Source: CAWIUB01 sp963839175
Lineage (GTDB): Bacteria > Actinomycetota > Actinomycetes > Mycobacteriales > Jatrophihabitantaceae
DNA: 62,022 nucleotides
Direction of reading: 5' to 3'
Assembly: GCA_963839175.1 (NCBI GenBank)
Contig: CAWIUB010000031.1
Span: 1-62,022, forward strand
Shown: piece by piece, positions 17,757-27,475 of the stretch
Position numbering within the stretch: position 1 is the stretch's first letter
Layout: each line of letters starts with the position of its first letter
Translations under genes and position numbers: made by a program
Notes under the pieces: model-generated
What the model was told of the DNA's origin: nothing
The model's database searches: none
What the model saw: the letters and a program-made list of their open reading frames with translations, nothing else

Positions 17757-18790
17757 AGGTCGAGCGATACCCCACCGTGGGCGCGGCCACCGACACCGAC
17801 GCCCCAGGCACGAACGGCCGGGCGGGGCTTTCCTGGCCCGCCGCGGGAACGGCGGGTTGTCGGCGATCTCGTCCCACAGGTTGCGGAACACGACCGTCTC
17901 GCCCTGGCCCGTCGTCGACGGGCAGCCGCGGCACCTTGACGATGCCGCACTCGATCGCGTCGATCAGCGAAAGTCGCTGACCACCCACGGGAATATCACT
18001 CCCGTCCCATAGCCGGAAGCCGGTGAGGAAAAACGGCGTCGCCGACAGGTCGTAGACCGTATTGATGCCGAGCTTGGCGTGCAGCCTCTGCAGGCCCTTG
18101 AACCAGACCCGTGCCTCCTCCTCCCGTTGCTTGGCCTCGGCCTTCTCGTCCGCGTCAAGATCCTCGGCGATGCGGTCGTCGGGCTTATCGCGGTAGCAGT
18201 GGTGCGCCTTGTCGTTGAGGACCACGATCTCGCCGGCCTTGAGCCCGAACTCGCGCGCGACCCGAGTGGCGACTTGGGCCGGCTCTCGACGAACGGGTCG
18301 GGCGCGTCGTCGCGGTCGCCGAGCAGCAGGTCCTTGGTGGCCTTCGCCAGGCCGGCGCCCTCCTTCGTCACCTTGGGCAGGAAGGCGTGGTAGTTCGTGA
18401 TGACGATCTGCGCCTGGCTCAGCTGCGGGACGAGGTCGGCCGGGACGAGGTCGCGTTCGCGGTAGTAGTTGCCGGGGTGTTCCGGGCGCAGCACGCGGAG
18501 CCGGTCGCGAATGGTGACGCCGGGCGTGATGACGAGGAAGCGGCGGGTGAAACGCTTGTCCTGCCGGGCTGGCGACCTTGTTCAGGATCTGCCAGGCAAT
18601 AAGCATACTCATCACGACCGTGTTGCCGGAGCCAGTGGCCATCTTCAGCGCGACGCGAGGTAGCCCGGCGTTGAACTCGGCGGCGTACTCGTCCAGCGTG
18701 TTGCCGATCCAGACCTGGCCGTCCTTCTGCGCCACCTCGGTTAGGTAGATCGCGATCTCGGCCGCCTCTCGCTGGCAGCACAGCACGCCC
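17757..18790 (-). pseudogene. DEAD/DEAH restriction-type helicase (BPTD_3080-like), truncated and frameshifted
   Basis: Minus-strand pieces in several frames match the helicase subunit of a type III restriction-like enzyme: CQREAAEIAIYLTEVAQ, LPRVALKMATGSGNTVVM, PGNYYRERDLVPADLV, VITNYHAFLPKVT, AGEIVVLNDKAHHCYRDKP, LGINTVYDLSATPFFLTGF. Walker A has Asn where Lys is essential, and the DEAH-like box reads DKAH. The C-terminal half is absent. It is a dead remnant of a DNA-processing or restriction gene. Confidence 0.7.
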
Positions 18791-18989
18791 GCGCAGCGCG
18801 CCGGCCGTGAGTGGATACGTGCGAGCGGGCGACGGGCGATCGTCCTGGCCGTTCACGTGGGCAGCGTACGAGCCGACCACGACAGAACGGGGCTGTGCCG
18901 GCCGAATGAGCCCCATCGACGACCGGCCAGGTCCAAAAGGCGGCGGTAGGAGGGGCGATGCGAATGCTGTGATTAGAACTCGCGTAGTA

Positions 18990-20095
18990 ATTAGCTGGCC
19001 GGAGTGGGATCACCGCGGTGGCCGCGGCCAGTGCCGCCCACCCGGACACCGTGGCGCAGGGAATGCGCGAGTTGGACTACCCGCAGCCGATCCCGGGTCG
19101 GGTGCGACGCCCGGGTGCGGGACGACCGCCGGTGGCCGTCACCGACCTGGCGGTGCTGGAGGCGTTGGACGCGCTGGTCGATCCGGGCTCTCGCGGTGAT
19201 CCGGAATCGCCATTGCGGTGGACGACGAAGTCGACCGCGACGCTGGCCGCGGCTGGGCATCGGGTGTCGGCGCGGACGGTGGCCAAGCTGCTCAAAGCCG
19301 CCGTTACAGCCTGCAAGCCAACGCGAAGACCGTGGAAGGCGCCCAGCACGCAGATCAGGATGTGCAGTTCGCCAATATCAACGACCGGGCGACGCAGTTC
19401 TAGGCGGCCGGGGATCCGGTGATCAGCGTGGACACCAAGAAGAAGGAACTCATCGGCAACTACGCCGCCGCCGGCCGGGAATCGGAACCGCGCCAGGTCA
19501 ACACCCACGACTTCGCCGACAAGGTGCTGGGGAAAGTCGCCCCTACGGGGTCTATGACATCACCACCAACACCGGCTGGGTCAACGTCGGAACCGACGCC
19601 GACACCGGCCAGTTCGCCGTGGAGTGCATCCGCCGCTGGTGGACCACCCTGGGCCTCGCCGGCTACCCGGGCGCCCGCCGGCTGCTGATCACCGCCGACT
19701 CCGGAGGGTCCAATGGCTCCCGGCTGCGACTGTGGAAGACCGAACTCGCCGGCCTCGCCGCACAGACCGGCCTGGACATCACCGTGTGCCACCTACCGCC
19801 GGGCACCTCCAAGTGGAACAAGATCGAACACCGACTGTTCTCCGCGATCAGCCGCAACCGGCGCGGACGACGAGTGGAATCCCACGAAGTCGTCATCGAA
19901 ACCATCCGCGCGGTGACTACGACGACCGGGCTCAGGGTGCACGCCGACCTCGACCTCGGCACCTACCCTCGCAGCATCAAAGTCTCCGACCAGGACATGA
20001 AAACCCTAGAAACCGCCGGAATCCTGACCCGCCACAAGTTCCACGGCGACTGGAACTACACGATCAACGCCAACCCCGCGACACGCCCGACCGCA
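18990..20095 (+). pseudogene. ISAzo13-family transposase, degenerate
   Basis: Plus-strand fragments in three frames give one transposase: RVRRPGAGRPPVAVTDLAVL, WTTKSTATLAAAGHRVSA, ANAKTVEGAQHADQDVQF, then TAG at 19401, VISVDTKKKELIGNY, GVYDITTNTGWVNVGTD, LLITADSGGSNGSRLRLWK, LPPGTSKWNKIEHRLFSAI. The DDE carboxylates are in VDTKKKE, TADSGGS and KIEHRLF. Frameshifts and a stop make it inactive. Clear ends were not found. Confidence 0.8.
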
Positions 20096-20360
20096 CTCGT
20101 TATCTCCAGCGTTCCGAACGGTGTCCACGATGTCGACCGCGGGCCCTTCGAGCGCCGTCGTAGACACGTTGGCTGAAGCGGTGTCGCCGACGTGCGCACC
20201 GCGATTCTCCTTTCCCCGCTGCGCTTTGAACCGTGCGAGCTGGAGCAGGAGTACCTGCGTAGACATGTCTACGACGCGGAACCCCTGCCACGTAAGGGAT
20301 CCTCGATCAGGGCTACGGACAGCCGATACGTGCGCTCGCAGTCGAACAGGTGGGTTGCAC
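20096..20360. other. Unassigned stretch before the ISKra4 element
   Basis: No gene is supported here. The only notable feature is the 14-bp perfect palindrome GTAGACATGTCTAC at 20259-20272, whose core recurs near 51935, 51956 and 54449. Confidence 0.4.
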
Positions 20361-20478
20361 AAATGAATCGGGTGCGGCTCCTGCAGAGGGTCGTTGAGTG
20401 TGGTGATCGGTCTCGAGATGTCCGGAGTTTGATAGGTGGGACGGGGTCAGGTCGCTGCGATTCGGTCGCGGCGCGTGG

Positions 20479-20856
20479 TTATCGAGCGCGTCGACGGGTC
20501 TGTCGGCCGGGTGTGGGTGGAGGTCCTTCAGCTGCCTCGAACGCGTGTAGTGAGGCGATCTCCAGCTTGGCGAGCAGGTCCTTGATCCGTCGGGCGTTGT
20601 CGAACCAAGGTTGGTAACGGGCGAGCTGGTCCGGGCTGAGGTATCGGGTGACGGTCTTGCCGTGCACGGCGCGGGTCCACTGGATGTAGGGGCCGTGCAG
20701 CCGGGGCGGGTCGGCTCGGCATGCGCAGCCGGGTTTGCCGCAGCGCATCTGTCGCACGATGACGCTTCCGGGTAGTAGTCCGTCGATCTCGGCGAGCGCG
20801 TCGGCGAGGGCCCGGCGGGTCTGGGCGAATGGTGGCCGTCGGGATGGCTTGCTCAT
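20479..20856 (-). CDS. DUF6788 small Cys/His protein of ISKra4
   Basis: The 125-residue product has an N-terminal helix (RRALADALAEIDGLLPG), the CGKPGCAC motif, LHGPYIQWTRAVHGKTVTRY, and a C-terminal helix (ARYQPWFDNARRIKDLLAKL). The last 15 residues are basic. This is the same build as the proteins at 7229 and 47893, although the adjoining transposases are unrelated. It is divergent from the transposase, with a palindrome between. A regulator or target-complex factor is my inference. Confidence 0.82.
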   Translation of the reverse strand: MSKPSRRPPFAQTRRALADALAEIDGLLPGSVIVRQMRCGKPGCACRADPPRLHGPYIQWTRAVHGKTVTRYLSPDQLARYQPWFDNARRIKDLLAKLEIASLHAFEAAEGPPPTPGRQTRRRAR

Positions 20857-20901
20857 CTGGTTGTCCTCGCGTGTCGGGGCGGGCTTCCACCACCGACGAT
20901 C

Positions 20902-20921
20902 CTACAGCTTACATGCTGTAG
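20902..20921. promoter_or_regulatory. Palindrome between DUF6788 and ISKra4 transposase
   Basis: CTACAGC and GCTGTAG are perfect 7-bp arms with a 6-bp spacer. The site is 45 bases before the DUF6788 start and 26 before the transposase start. Confidence 0.65.
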
Positions 20922-20947
20922 GCGAGTCCGTTGTCGAGGAGGTTCCC

Positions 20948-22444
20948 ATGCCCACCCCCAGCGTCACCGAGCCGTTCGCCGCCAGCCGTGCCCGCTTCGA
21001 TCAGCTGTGCGCGCAGCTGGCCGGTGAGCAGGCCCAGGCCCTCACCCATGCAGAGCTGGAGCAGCGCATCGGCCAGGACGGCCGGGAGTTACTGCGCCAG
21101 CTGTATCAAGACCATCTCGACCTGCGGGCCGCGCGCGAGCCGCGCCTGGATCAGGTTCGCGATGCCCAGGGCAACAACCGCCGGATGGTGGAGAGCGGGC
21201 ATGCCCGGCCGCTGGCCACCATCTTCGGCCCGGTGCGGGTCAACCGGCTGGCCTACCGCCGCAAGGGCGAACTCAACCTCTACCCCGCGGACGCGGCGTT
21301 GAACCTGCCGACCGAGGTCCACTCCCACGGCCTACGGGAACTGGCGGCGATCGAGTCGAGCCGGGGCAGTTTCGAGGAGGCCACCGCGGCGGTGCGCCGC
21401 GCGTGCGGGGTCGACGTCGGCAAGCGCCAGGTCGAGCAACTCGCGGTGCGCGCCGCAGCCGACTTCGGCGCCTACTACCAGCAGCGCCCACGTGTCCCCG
21501 CCGACCCGTGCGACGTGCTGGTGCTGTCCGCGGACGGCAAGGGGATCGTGATGCGGCCCGACGCGCTGCGACCGGCCACCGCGAAGGCCGCGGCGAACGC
21601 CGCCGGCAAACTCAAAACCCGGCTGTCCAAAGGGGAGAAGCGCAACCGCAAACGGATCGCGGAAGTGGCCGCGGTCTACGACGCCACCCCGGCCGTGCGC
21701 GCCCCCACCGACATCATCGGCGGCCAGCACGACACCGCGAAGACGCCGGCACCGAAGGCGAAGAACAAGTGGCTGACCGCCAGCGTCGTCGACGACGCGG
21801 CGACCACCATCTGCTCGATGTTCGACGAGGCCGCACGCCGCGACCCCGACCACCGCCGCGACTGGGTCGCCCTGGTCGACGGCGCGACCCACCAGATCGA
21901 CCGGATCAACGCCGAGGCGAAAAGCCGTGACGTCACCGTGCACGTGCTCTGCGACTTCGTCCACGTGCTCGAGTACATCTGGGCCGCGGCCTGGTCATTC
22001 TTCGGCGAGGGCGACCCCGCCGCCGAGCAGTGGGTCGCGGAGAAGGCGCTCGCCGTGCTCAACGGCAACGCATCCACGGTCGCCGCCGCGATCCGCCGCA
22101 AGGCCACCCGCCTCGGCCTCGACGCCCCCGCCCGGCGCAACGCCGACAGCTGCGCGGGCTACCTGCTCGCCAAACGCCAGCATCTCGACTACAAGCATGC
22201 GCTCGCCAACGGCTGGCCGATCGCCACCGGCGTGATCGAAGGCGCATGCCGCCACCTGGTCAAAGATCGGCTCGACCTGACCGGGTCTCGGTGGGGCCTC
22301 GACGGAGCAGAAGCCATCCTCAAGCTCCGCGCCATCCGTAGTAACGGCGACTGGCAGCAGTACTGGGCCTCACACCTCACCAACGAGCGCCAGCGAACGC
22401 ACGAAGCCCGCTACGCCAACGCGACCATCCCGACCGCCGCCTGA
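20948..22444 (+). CDS. ISKra4-family transposase
   Basis: ATG 20948 follows GAGGAGG and opens a 498-residue protein. A helical N-terminal part (RQLYQDHLDLRAAREPRLDQ) is followed by the core with VLVLSADGKGIVMR, RDWVALVDGATHQIDRI and TGVIEGACRHLVKDRLDLTG. These supply the likely DDE residues, with the RWGLDGAEAILKLRAIRSNG end block typical of ISKra4. It is full length and probably active. The earlier in-frame start at 20735 overlaps the DUF6788 gene and is not used. Confidence 0.9.
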   Translation: MPTPSVTEPFAASRARFDQLCAQLAGEQAQALTHAELEQRIGQDGRELLRQLYQDHLDLRAAREPRLDQVRDAQGNNRRMVESGHARPLATIFGPVRVNRLAYRRKGELNLYPADAALNLPTEVHSHGLRELAAIESSRGSFEEATAAVRRACGVDVGKRQVEQLAVRAAADFGAYYQQRPRVPADPCDVLVLSADGKGIVMRPDALRPATAKAAANAAGKLKTRLSKGEKRNRKRIAEVAAVYDATPAVRAPTDIIGGQHDTAKTPAPKAKNKWLTASVVDDAATTICSMFDEAARRDPDHRRDWVALVDGATHQIDRINAEAKSRDVTVHVLCDFVHVLEYIWAAAWSFFGEGDPAAEQWVAEKALAVLNGNASTVAAAIRRKATRLGLDAPARRNADSCAGYLLAKRQHLDYKHALANGWPIATGVIEGACRHLVKDRLDLTGSRWGLDGAEAILKLRAIRSNGDWQQYWASHLTNERQRTHEARYANATIPTAA

Positions 22445-22479
22445 CGCCCCTCCGCGGGAGCCGCACCCAAATGAATCTG

Positions 22480-23763
22480 TCAGGTGCGACCGGATCTGTC
22501 GTCGGTCGCCGTCTCGCGCAGCCGTCGCCGGAGGAAGCGTCGTTCGCTGTCGGTATTGGCCTGGCTCAGCGCTTCGCGGTAGTACACGGCGGCTTCATCG
22601 AGCCTGTGCAGGCGACGAAGTAGGTCCGCACGAACCGCGGGAAGCAGGTGGTAGTTCGGTAGGGAACGCGACTGCGCAAGTGAGTCGACGACGGCAAGGC
22701 CCGCCGCCGGGCCGTCGGCCATGGCGACGGCGACGGCCCTGTTCAGCTCCACTACGGGCGATGGGGCGAGGTCGGCAAGTCGCTCGTACAGTGCGGCAAT
22801 CTGAGTCCAGTCGGTGTCTGCCGCGTCGCTGGCGGTTGCGTGACAGGCAACGATGGCAGCCTGGATCTGGTACGGCCCGGGGCGCGCTCGCTGCATGGCG
22901 TCCTTCAGAATCACGATCGCTTCAGCGATCTTGGCGGAGTCCCAGCGAGTGCGGTCCTGGTCCTCCAATGTGATGAGGTCGCCCACCCCGTTCAGGCGGG
23001 CATCCCGTCGCGCGTCGTGCATCAGCATCAACGCGAGCAGGCCGGCGACCTCGCCGTCCTCAGGCATCAGGGTAGTGAGCAACCGGGCCAGCCGGATTGC
23101 CTCGTCCGTCAGTCCGTGGCGGACGAGGTGGGCGCCGCTGGTGGCGGAGTAGCCCTCGTTGAAGAGCAGATAGAGCACACCCAGCACAGCCTTGGTGCGT
23201 TGCGGCAGGAGATCGGCAGGCGGGACGCGATACGGAATGCCGGCGTTGCGGATCTTGCGTTTGGCTCGGACCAGGCGCTGGGCCATCGTCGGCGCTGGCA
23301 CGAGGAACGCTCGCGCGATCTCGGCGGTACTCAGGCCGGCAAGGGTTCGCAGGGTCAGGGCCACCTGGGCGTCAAGCGGCAGCGCCGGATGGCAGCACGT
23401 GAAGATCAACCGGAGCCGGTCGTCTGGCACTCCGCTCACCGCGACCTCGTCGATGTCGGCCGGCTCTGTGAGCTCGACGTCCTTGTTGCGTTCACTCACC
23501 GCCATCTCCCTCAGCTTCGCCGCGCCCAGCGCTCGGCGTCGCAGGACGTCGGTGGCGCGGTTGCGCGCCACCGACGTGAGCCACGCGCCCGGACGGTCCG
23601 GGACACCGTGCCGGGGCCAGGTCTCCAACGCGGCCGTGAAGGCGTCTTGGGCAGACTCCTCGGCTAGGTCCCAGTCGCCGGTCGCCCCGATCAGCGTCGC
23701 GACGATCTGACCCCAACTCTCGCGGAACGCCGCTGCGACCGCCTGCTCGACAGTGCGGCTCAT
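22480..23763 (-). CDS. RNA polymerase sigma factor with DUF6596 domain
   Basis: The 427-residue ECF-type factor has region 2 (ATGDWDLAEESAQDAFTAAL, PGAWLTSVARNRATDVLRRR) and region 4 (LAGLSTAEIARAFLVPAPT) within its first 190 residues. A DUF6596/TPR-like C-terminal half follows (LFNEGYSATSGAHLVR). The start ATG overlaps the YCII gene stop (ATGA), so the two are co-translated. This pairing is usual: YCII proteins sit beside such sigma factors and may act as their regulators. It looks intact. Confidence 0.9.
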   Translation of the reverse strand: MSRTVEQAVAAAFRESWGQIVATLIGATGDWDLAEESAQDAFTAALETWPRHGVPDRPGAWLTSVARNRATDVLRRRALGAAKLREMAVSERNKDVELTEPADIDEVAVSGVPDDRLRLIFTCCHPALPLDAQVALTLRTLAGLSTAEIARAFLVPAPTMAQRLVRAKRKIRNAGIPYRVPPADLLPQRTKAVLGVLYLLFNEGYSATSGAHLVRHGLTDEAIRLARLLTTLMPEDGEVAGLLALMLMHDARRDARLNGVGDLITLEDQDRTRWDSAKIAEAIVILKDAMQRARPGPYQIQAAIVACHATASDAADTDWTQIAALYERLADLAPSPVVELNRAVAVAMADGPAAGLAVVDSLAQSRSLPNYHLLPAVRADLLRRLHRLDEAAVYYREALSQANTDSERRFLRRRLRETATDDRSGRT

Positions 23764-24101
23764 TCGTCCCAGACCGGCCGAACCTCGACCACTCCGTGCG
23801 CGGCAAACGGATGCCGTGCCGCGGCCTCGATGGCGTCGTCGAGGTGAACGCACTCGATCATTGCGAGCCCACCGATCTGTTCCTTGGTCTCCACGAACGG
23901 TCCGTCGCTGACGAAGGTCTCGCCGTTTCGTGACCGCACCTTCGTGGCATCGGTGCTGGGTCGAAGACGAACACCGTCCAGCAGCGTGATGCCTCGACGG
24001 TCCAGATAGTCGATCCAAGCCACGTGGTCCGGGTCGCGCACCAGTTCGAGCGGACCACGGCCGTCCGCTTCGTCATCGCAGATCATCAACATGTATCGCA
24101 C
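23760..24101 (-). CDS. YCII-domain (DGPF) protein, partner of the sigma factor
   Basis: The 113-residue protein has the family pattern: RYMLMICDDEADGRG, a DGPFVETKEQIGG block that gives the DGPF name, and AARHPFAAHGVVEVRPV. It is the first gene of a two-gene unit with the sigma factor, four bases overlapping. The fold is a small dimeric barrel; catalytic activity is unproven. Confidence 0.9.
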   Translation of the reverse strand: MRYMLMICDDEADGRGPLELVRDPDHVAWIDYLDRRGITLLDGVRLRPSTDATKVRSRNGETFVSDGPFVETKEQIGGLAMIECVHLDDAIEAAARHPFAAHGVVEVRPVWDE

Positions 24102-24118
24102 TTGTCCCTCCGGACGGG

Positions 24119-24544
24119 TCAGCCTTCGCGGGTCAGTATGAACACTGGGATCGTTCGTGTGGTCATGCTCTGGAACTCACCCGCTGCCGGCGCCTGCTCG
24201 ACGATCGTCGGCCACAGCGCGGAACGTGCCGCGGTGTCCAGCTCCTCCGCCACGACCCGGAACGTCTCAGCACCCACGTCGACCGTGATCTTCGGGTTGG
24301 CCTTGAGGTTGTGGTACCAGGCCGGATGCCTCGGCGATCCGCCGTGGGACGCGATGATCAGGAACCGGGCATCCGGCTGCGGCAGATACGCCAGCGGTAC
24401 GACCCGCTCGATGCCCGAGCGCGCGCCAGTGTGGTGGACCAGTATGAGCGGTGTGTCCGCGAGCGGCCCGCTCACGTGCCCGCCCCTGGCGCGGAACTCC
24501 TCGACGATCTCGGCGTTGAACTCGGCCGGACTCGGGCTGTCCAT
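24119..24544 (-). CDS. F420-dependent nitroreductase-family (DDN-like) protein
   Basis: The 141-residue protein has the split-barrel signature of deazaflavin-dependent nitroreductases: LILVHHTGARSGIERVVPL, FLIIASHGGSPRHPAWYHNL, NPKITVDVGAETFRVVAEE. Members use F420H2 to reduce quinones or nitro compounds. The cofactor points to an actinobacterium. It is adjacent to, and probably co-transcribed with, the DHFR-like gene. Confidence 0.9.
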   Translation of the reverse strand: MDSPSPAEFNAEIVEEFRARGGHVSGPLADTPLILVHHTGARSGIERVVPLAYLPQPDARFLIIASHGGSPRHPAWYHNLKANPKITVDVGAETFRVVAEELDTAARSALWPTIVEQAPAAGEFQSMTTRTIPVFILTREG

Positions 24545-24553
24545 GAGCGCGTG

Positions 24554-25126
24554 TCACGCGATGCCGTAGACCAGCCTCACCCGGCCGTCTGACAGGCTCG
24601 CGACGTCGCGCAGCTCGAGCCGGTGACGCTCTGGCGCCGTGAACAGCGCCGTGCCCGCGCCCGCAATCAACGGGTAGACGATCAACCGGAACTCGTCCAC
24701 CAGACCCGCCTTGAGACAGGCCCGCGTGATCTCCGCACCACCCATCAGGTAGATGTCCTTGCCAGGCTGCTGCTTGAGGGCAGTGACCTCGTCCAGGCCG
24801 CGCAGAAAGCCCGTCAGCGGCCACTTGGCCGAGGTGAGCGTGCGCGACAGCACGTAGTGCGGCGTCGTCGCGGCAAAGCGGGCCCACTCCACCTCAGCCG
24901 CCGTGGGAACGCCGCCCCCCATCGGATTCGGCTCGTCCGGCGCGTCCTGGATCGCGGTCCAGTACTGCTCGTAGTTGCGATACATGCGGCCACCGAGAAC
25001 ACAGGTATCCACCTGCGGCGTCAGCCCATAGTCCTCCGACCACGCACCCACCCAGTCCGCGTAGCCCTCAGGGCCTTCGGTCTTGCCGTCGATCGAGATC
25101 TTCATCGCTGCGATCATCGTGCGCAT
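24554..25126 (-). CDS. Dihydrofolate reductase-family protein (RibD C-like)
   Basis: The 190-residue enzyme starts MRTMIAAMKISIDGKTEG at 25124-25126 after GGGAGG. The RibD_C/DHFR-like fold is shown by CVLGGRMYRNYEQYW, DIYLMGGAEITRACLKAGLV and LIVYPLIAGAGTALF. It is NADPH-dependent by family, with unknown substrate; not a housekeeping FolA. It ends ten bases before the DDN-like gene. Confidence 0.88.
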   Translation of the reverse strand: MRTMIAAMKISIDGKTEGPEGYADWVGAWSEDYGLTPQVDTCVLGGRMYRNYEQYWTAIQDAPDEPNPMGGGVPTAAEVEWARFAATTPHYVLSRTLTSAKWPLTGFLRGLDEVTALKQQPGKDIYLMGGAEITRACLKAGLVDEFRLIVYPLIAGAGTALFTAPERHRLELRDVASLSDGRVRLVYGIA

Positions 25127-25583
25127 GGCTGCCTCCCTGGCAGAGCCCGTCAACCGACTCCGTGGCGAGTCCCCCCTGGGCCGGCCGCGCCGGTCCAGAA
25201 GGGTGGTTCGCCGTACTGACGAACGGATTCACGCCTATCGACATCCAGTCAGAAGATTTCTTCGACAAACCCTGCACGCGGTCGATCCGGTCCTGATTCG
25301 GCCCAGGCGCATCAACGACGGACGGTCGTCAAACCGCGGTCGGCCAGCGGCGTCCCGTAATCGGCGTACCCGAGCGGAGCGGGCGTTGCGCCGGCGTGGG
25401 TTGACCTCGATCATGCCCGCGGTGCGTAGCCGGAAGCGATCGGGTCGATTTTGAGCGACGTCAGGATCCCTCGCCGGCGCCCCGGCCGATTGGTTGGCCC
25501 GCCGGCTGCGCTCTGGCGCCGGCACCTCGCAGCGGGCACCATGAGCGCCGTCGCATCGTCGACCCCACGGGCGGAGGAACGTC
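25127..25583. other. Stretch without a recognised gene
   Basis: Between divergent genes. Short frames such as FAVLTNGFTPIDIQS appear but have no start signal and no family resemblance to anything I know. The first part presumably holds the promoter of the DHFR-like gene. Confidence 0.4.
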
Positions 25584-25874
25584 ATGTACGCAGTCATCGG
25601 ACGCGTGAAGATCAAACCCGGCCACGAGGAGGACACGCGAGCGCTGATCGCGAACCAGGGCATCGCGATGGTGCACGGCATGGTCGGCTCATCCGATGGC
25701 TATTGGGCGAGAAGCCTGGACGGCGCTGACCTCATTCAGCACTCCTTCTGGTTCTTCGACACTGAGGACAACGCGCGCAGCGCAGAGGCAACATTCGACA
25801 CGCTGCGCGACATGCCCGAGGCGCCCGCGACGTTCGTCAGCGTCGAGGTGTGCGAGGTCATTGGTCAGGCTTGA
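25584..25874 (+). CDS. Small ABM-like (dimeric alpha-beta barrel) protein
   Basis: ATG 25584 with GGAGG upstream opens a 96-residue protein: YAVIGRVKIKPGHEEDTRAL, SDGYWARSLDGADLIQHSFW, FDTEDNARSAEATFDTLRD. The pattern of strands and helices is that of the ABM/YCII-type barrel, with the usual size. No catalytic residues can be named. It is monocistronic. Confidence 0.75.
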   Translation: MYAVIGRVKIKPGHEEDTRALIANQGIAMVHGMVGSSDGYWARSLDGADLIQHSFWFFDTEDNARSAEATFDTLRDMPEAPATFVSVEVCEVIGQA

Positions 25875-26146
25875 CGCCAGTGCAGTCTCCGTAGCTCTTC
25901 ACTGTTGGGGTCGCCGCGATACGCGCATCGACGCGCGCAGAACGACTCCACGAACCATTCACCGGCGCCCCATGTGGCGGCAATATTCGGCGATCCTTCG
26001 GACGGCTTGGTCACGGCGGGTGATCGCGTTCGCCACGTCGTCAAACGCAGGTTTCGCGGGCCCAGCGAGCCGGATAGCTCGATGATCTCGGGCTGCGGGT
26101 GCTGGCTCGATGTCAGCGTTCCGGGTCGCGGTGACAGAGTGGAGTT

Positions 26147-26560
26147 ATGTCCAGCGAGCAGCGTTCTCCGGTGGCTCCGGTTCCCGGCCACCTGCACTCC
26201 GTCACGCCGCGCCTTGTGGTCCGGGACGCAGCGCGCGCGATCGACTTCTACCGCGCCGCGTTCGGCGCCGAGGAACTCGGCGAACGGTTTACCGACCCGC
26301 ACGGCGAGGTGGTGCACGCCGAGGTACGCATCGGTGACTCGGTCATCATGCTCAGCGACGAGACCGACAACGGCGCGCCGGTCAAGTCTCCACGGTCGCT
26401 GGGCAACGCAGTAACCACGATCATGGCCACCTACTGGAAAGACGTCGACGCGGCGTGGCAGCAGGCGTTGGCCGCCGGCGCCGAGGTGGTATTTCCGTTG
26501 GCCGACCAGTTTACGGCGACCGGGCCGGGCGGTTGCGCGATCCGCGCCCTGCGCCGCGCT
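26147..26560 (+). pseudogene. VOC-family (glyoxalase/PhnB-like) protein, frameshifted near its end
   Basis: From ATG 26147 the frame reads VTPRLVVRDAARAIDFYRAA, FTDPHGEVVHAEVRIGDSVI and VDAAWQQALAAGAEVVFPLA. At about 26512 one T seems missing: the expected YGDRAGRLRDP continues in the next frame. The family ending (FGH-W) is then not found. The VOC metal-binding fold is otherwise complete. Confidence 0.65.
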
Positions 26561-27475
26561 GGAATGCGGGTGCGGCCGGCCCGGGCCCAACGCCGCCAAC
26601 TTCAGGTCCCCGTTGACAATCTGCCTTCTCTCGCGCGACCAGACTGTTCCGCTCCGCCTCGGCCTGCGGCAGGTACAGGACGGTCCACATCGCCAGGGCA
26701 CGATGTCATGCGTGTTATTCCATGTGCGTTCGCGCTCGATGCGGGACAGGCTGCTGATGGGCGACCGGCGTCCAGGCGCCGCTCCCGTGGCCGTCCGCGA
26801 CTCATGTGCCGATCAAATAGCCGCCCACGTCGGCGGGGCGTCGAGCCGGTCGACTCGCTGGACGATCGTGGTCCCAGACCTGTAGAACTCCGGCGAGATA
26901 ACCGTTCTGAGACGCCCAGACATCGGCGAGCACGCGCGTGTTATCGCGCAGATCAAGCGTTCGGGCGCCGCCGGAAGCAGAGCATTAGGCCCCACCGTGA
27001 TCGGGCATTCCATCAGGAGGGGTCTTACGGGCTCGACGCCAAGGCGCAACAGCTGATGAGCCGGCGGCACCGCTGTGGGCGAGGCCATCCGGTGCCACCC
27101 GTGGCTGGCCGAGCAGGCCGGCTACGTGACGGTCATCGGCGACGACACCGACCTGTGATTGGTCAATGTGCTCGCCACGTCCCTGCCAGTGCAGGCCACC
27201 CGCTCGCTCGCCGGGGTGACCACAGCTCGCCCGCAACGGCGTCCCGCGCACGCGCTCGTTCCGCCGCTATCTCCTCCTCGCCTACGCCGCGGGGAACCAG
27301 TGAGCCGCTGCGCGAACACGTCCCGTCCCTGGTCCTCAAGGACATCGCAATCGGGAACGACGCCGGGTGGGTCGCCGGCCGCGCCGCCGCCGATCTCGCC
27401 CTGTTCGACGTCACGACCGCGCTCGGCACAGCACGCGAGGAAGCAAGCTGACTCACCGGGCTACCCTCGTCCCTC
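26561..27475. other. Degenerate stretch with protein-like fragments only
   Basis: Several short runs look once-coding (EAIRCHPWLAEQAGYV with VIGDDTDL near 27080-27155; a hydrophobic run near 27360-27440), but frames change and no start or domain is recognisable. I see no intact gene, RNA or IS end here. Confidence 0.35.

Larger units (their letters stand above)
20361..22477. mobile_element. ISKra4-family insertion sequence, intact copy
   Basis: The element spans 20370-22468 (2099 bp) with ends GGGTGCGGCTCC and their inverse GGAGCCGCACCC. A 9-bp duplication AAATGAATC flanks it at 20361-20369 and 22469-22477. It encodes a divergent pair, DUF6788 (minus) and transposase (plus). The first 522 bases are repeated almost exactly at 54736-55257. 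Confidence 0.92.

Noticed and set aside
26147..27451. A 434-residue VOC fusion protein
   Set aside because: After residue 122 the family match continues in another frame for a few residues and then is lost; the remainder is low-complexity read-through.
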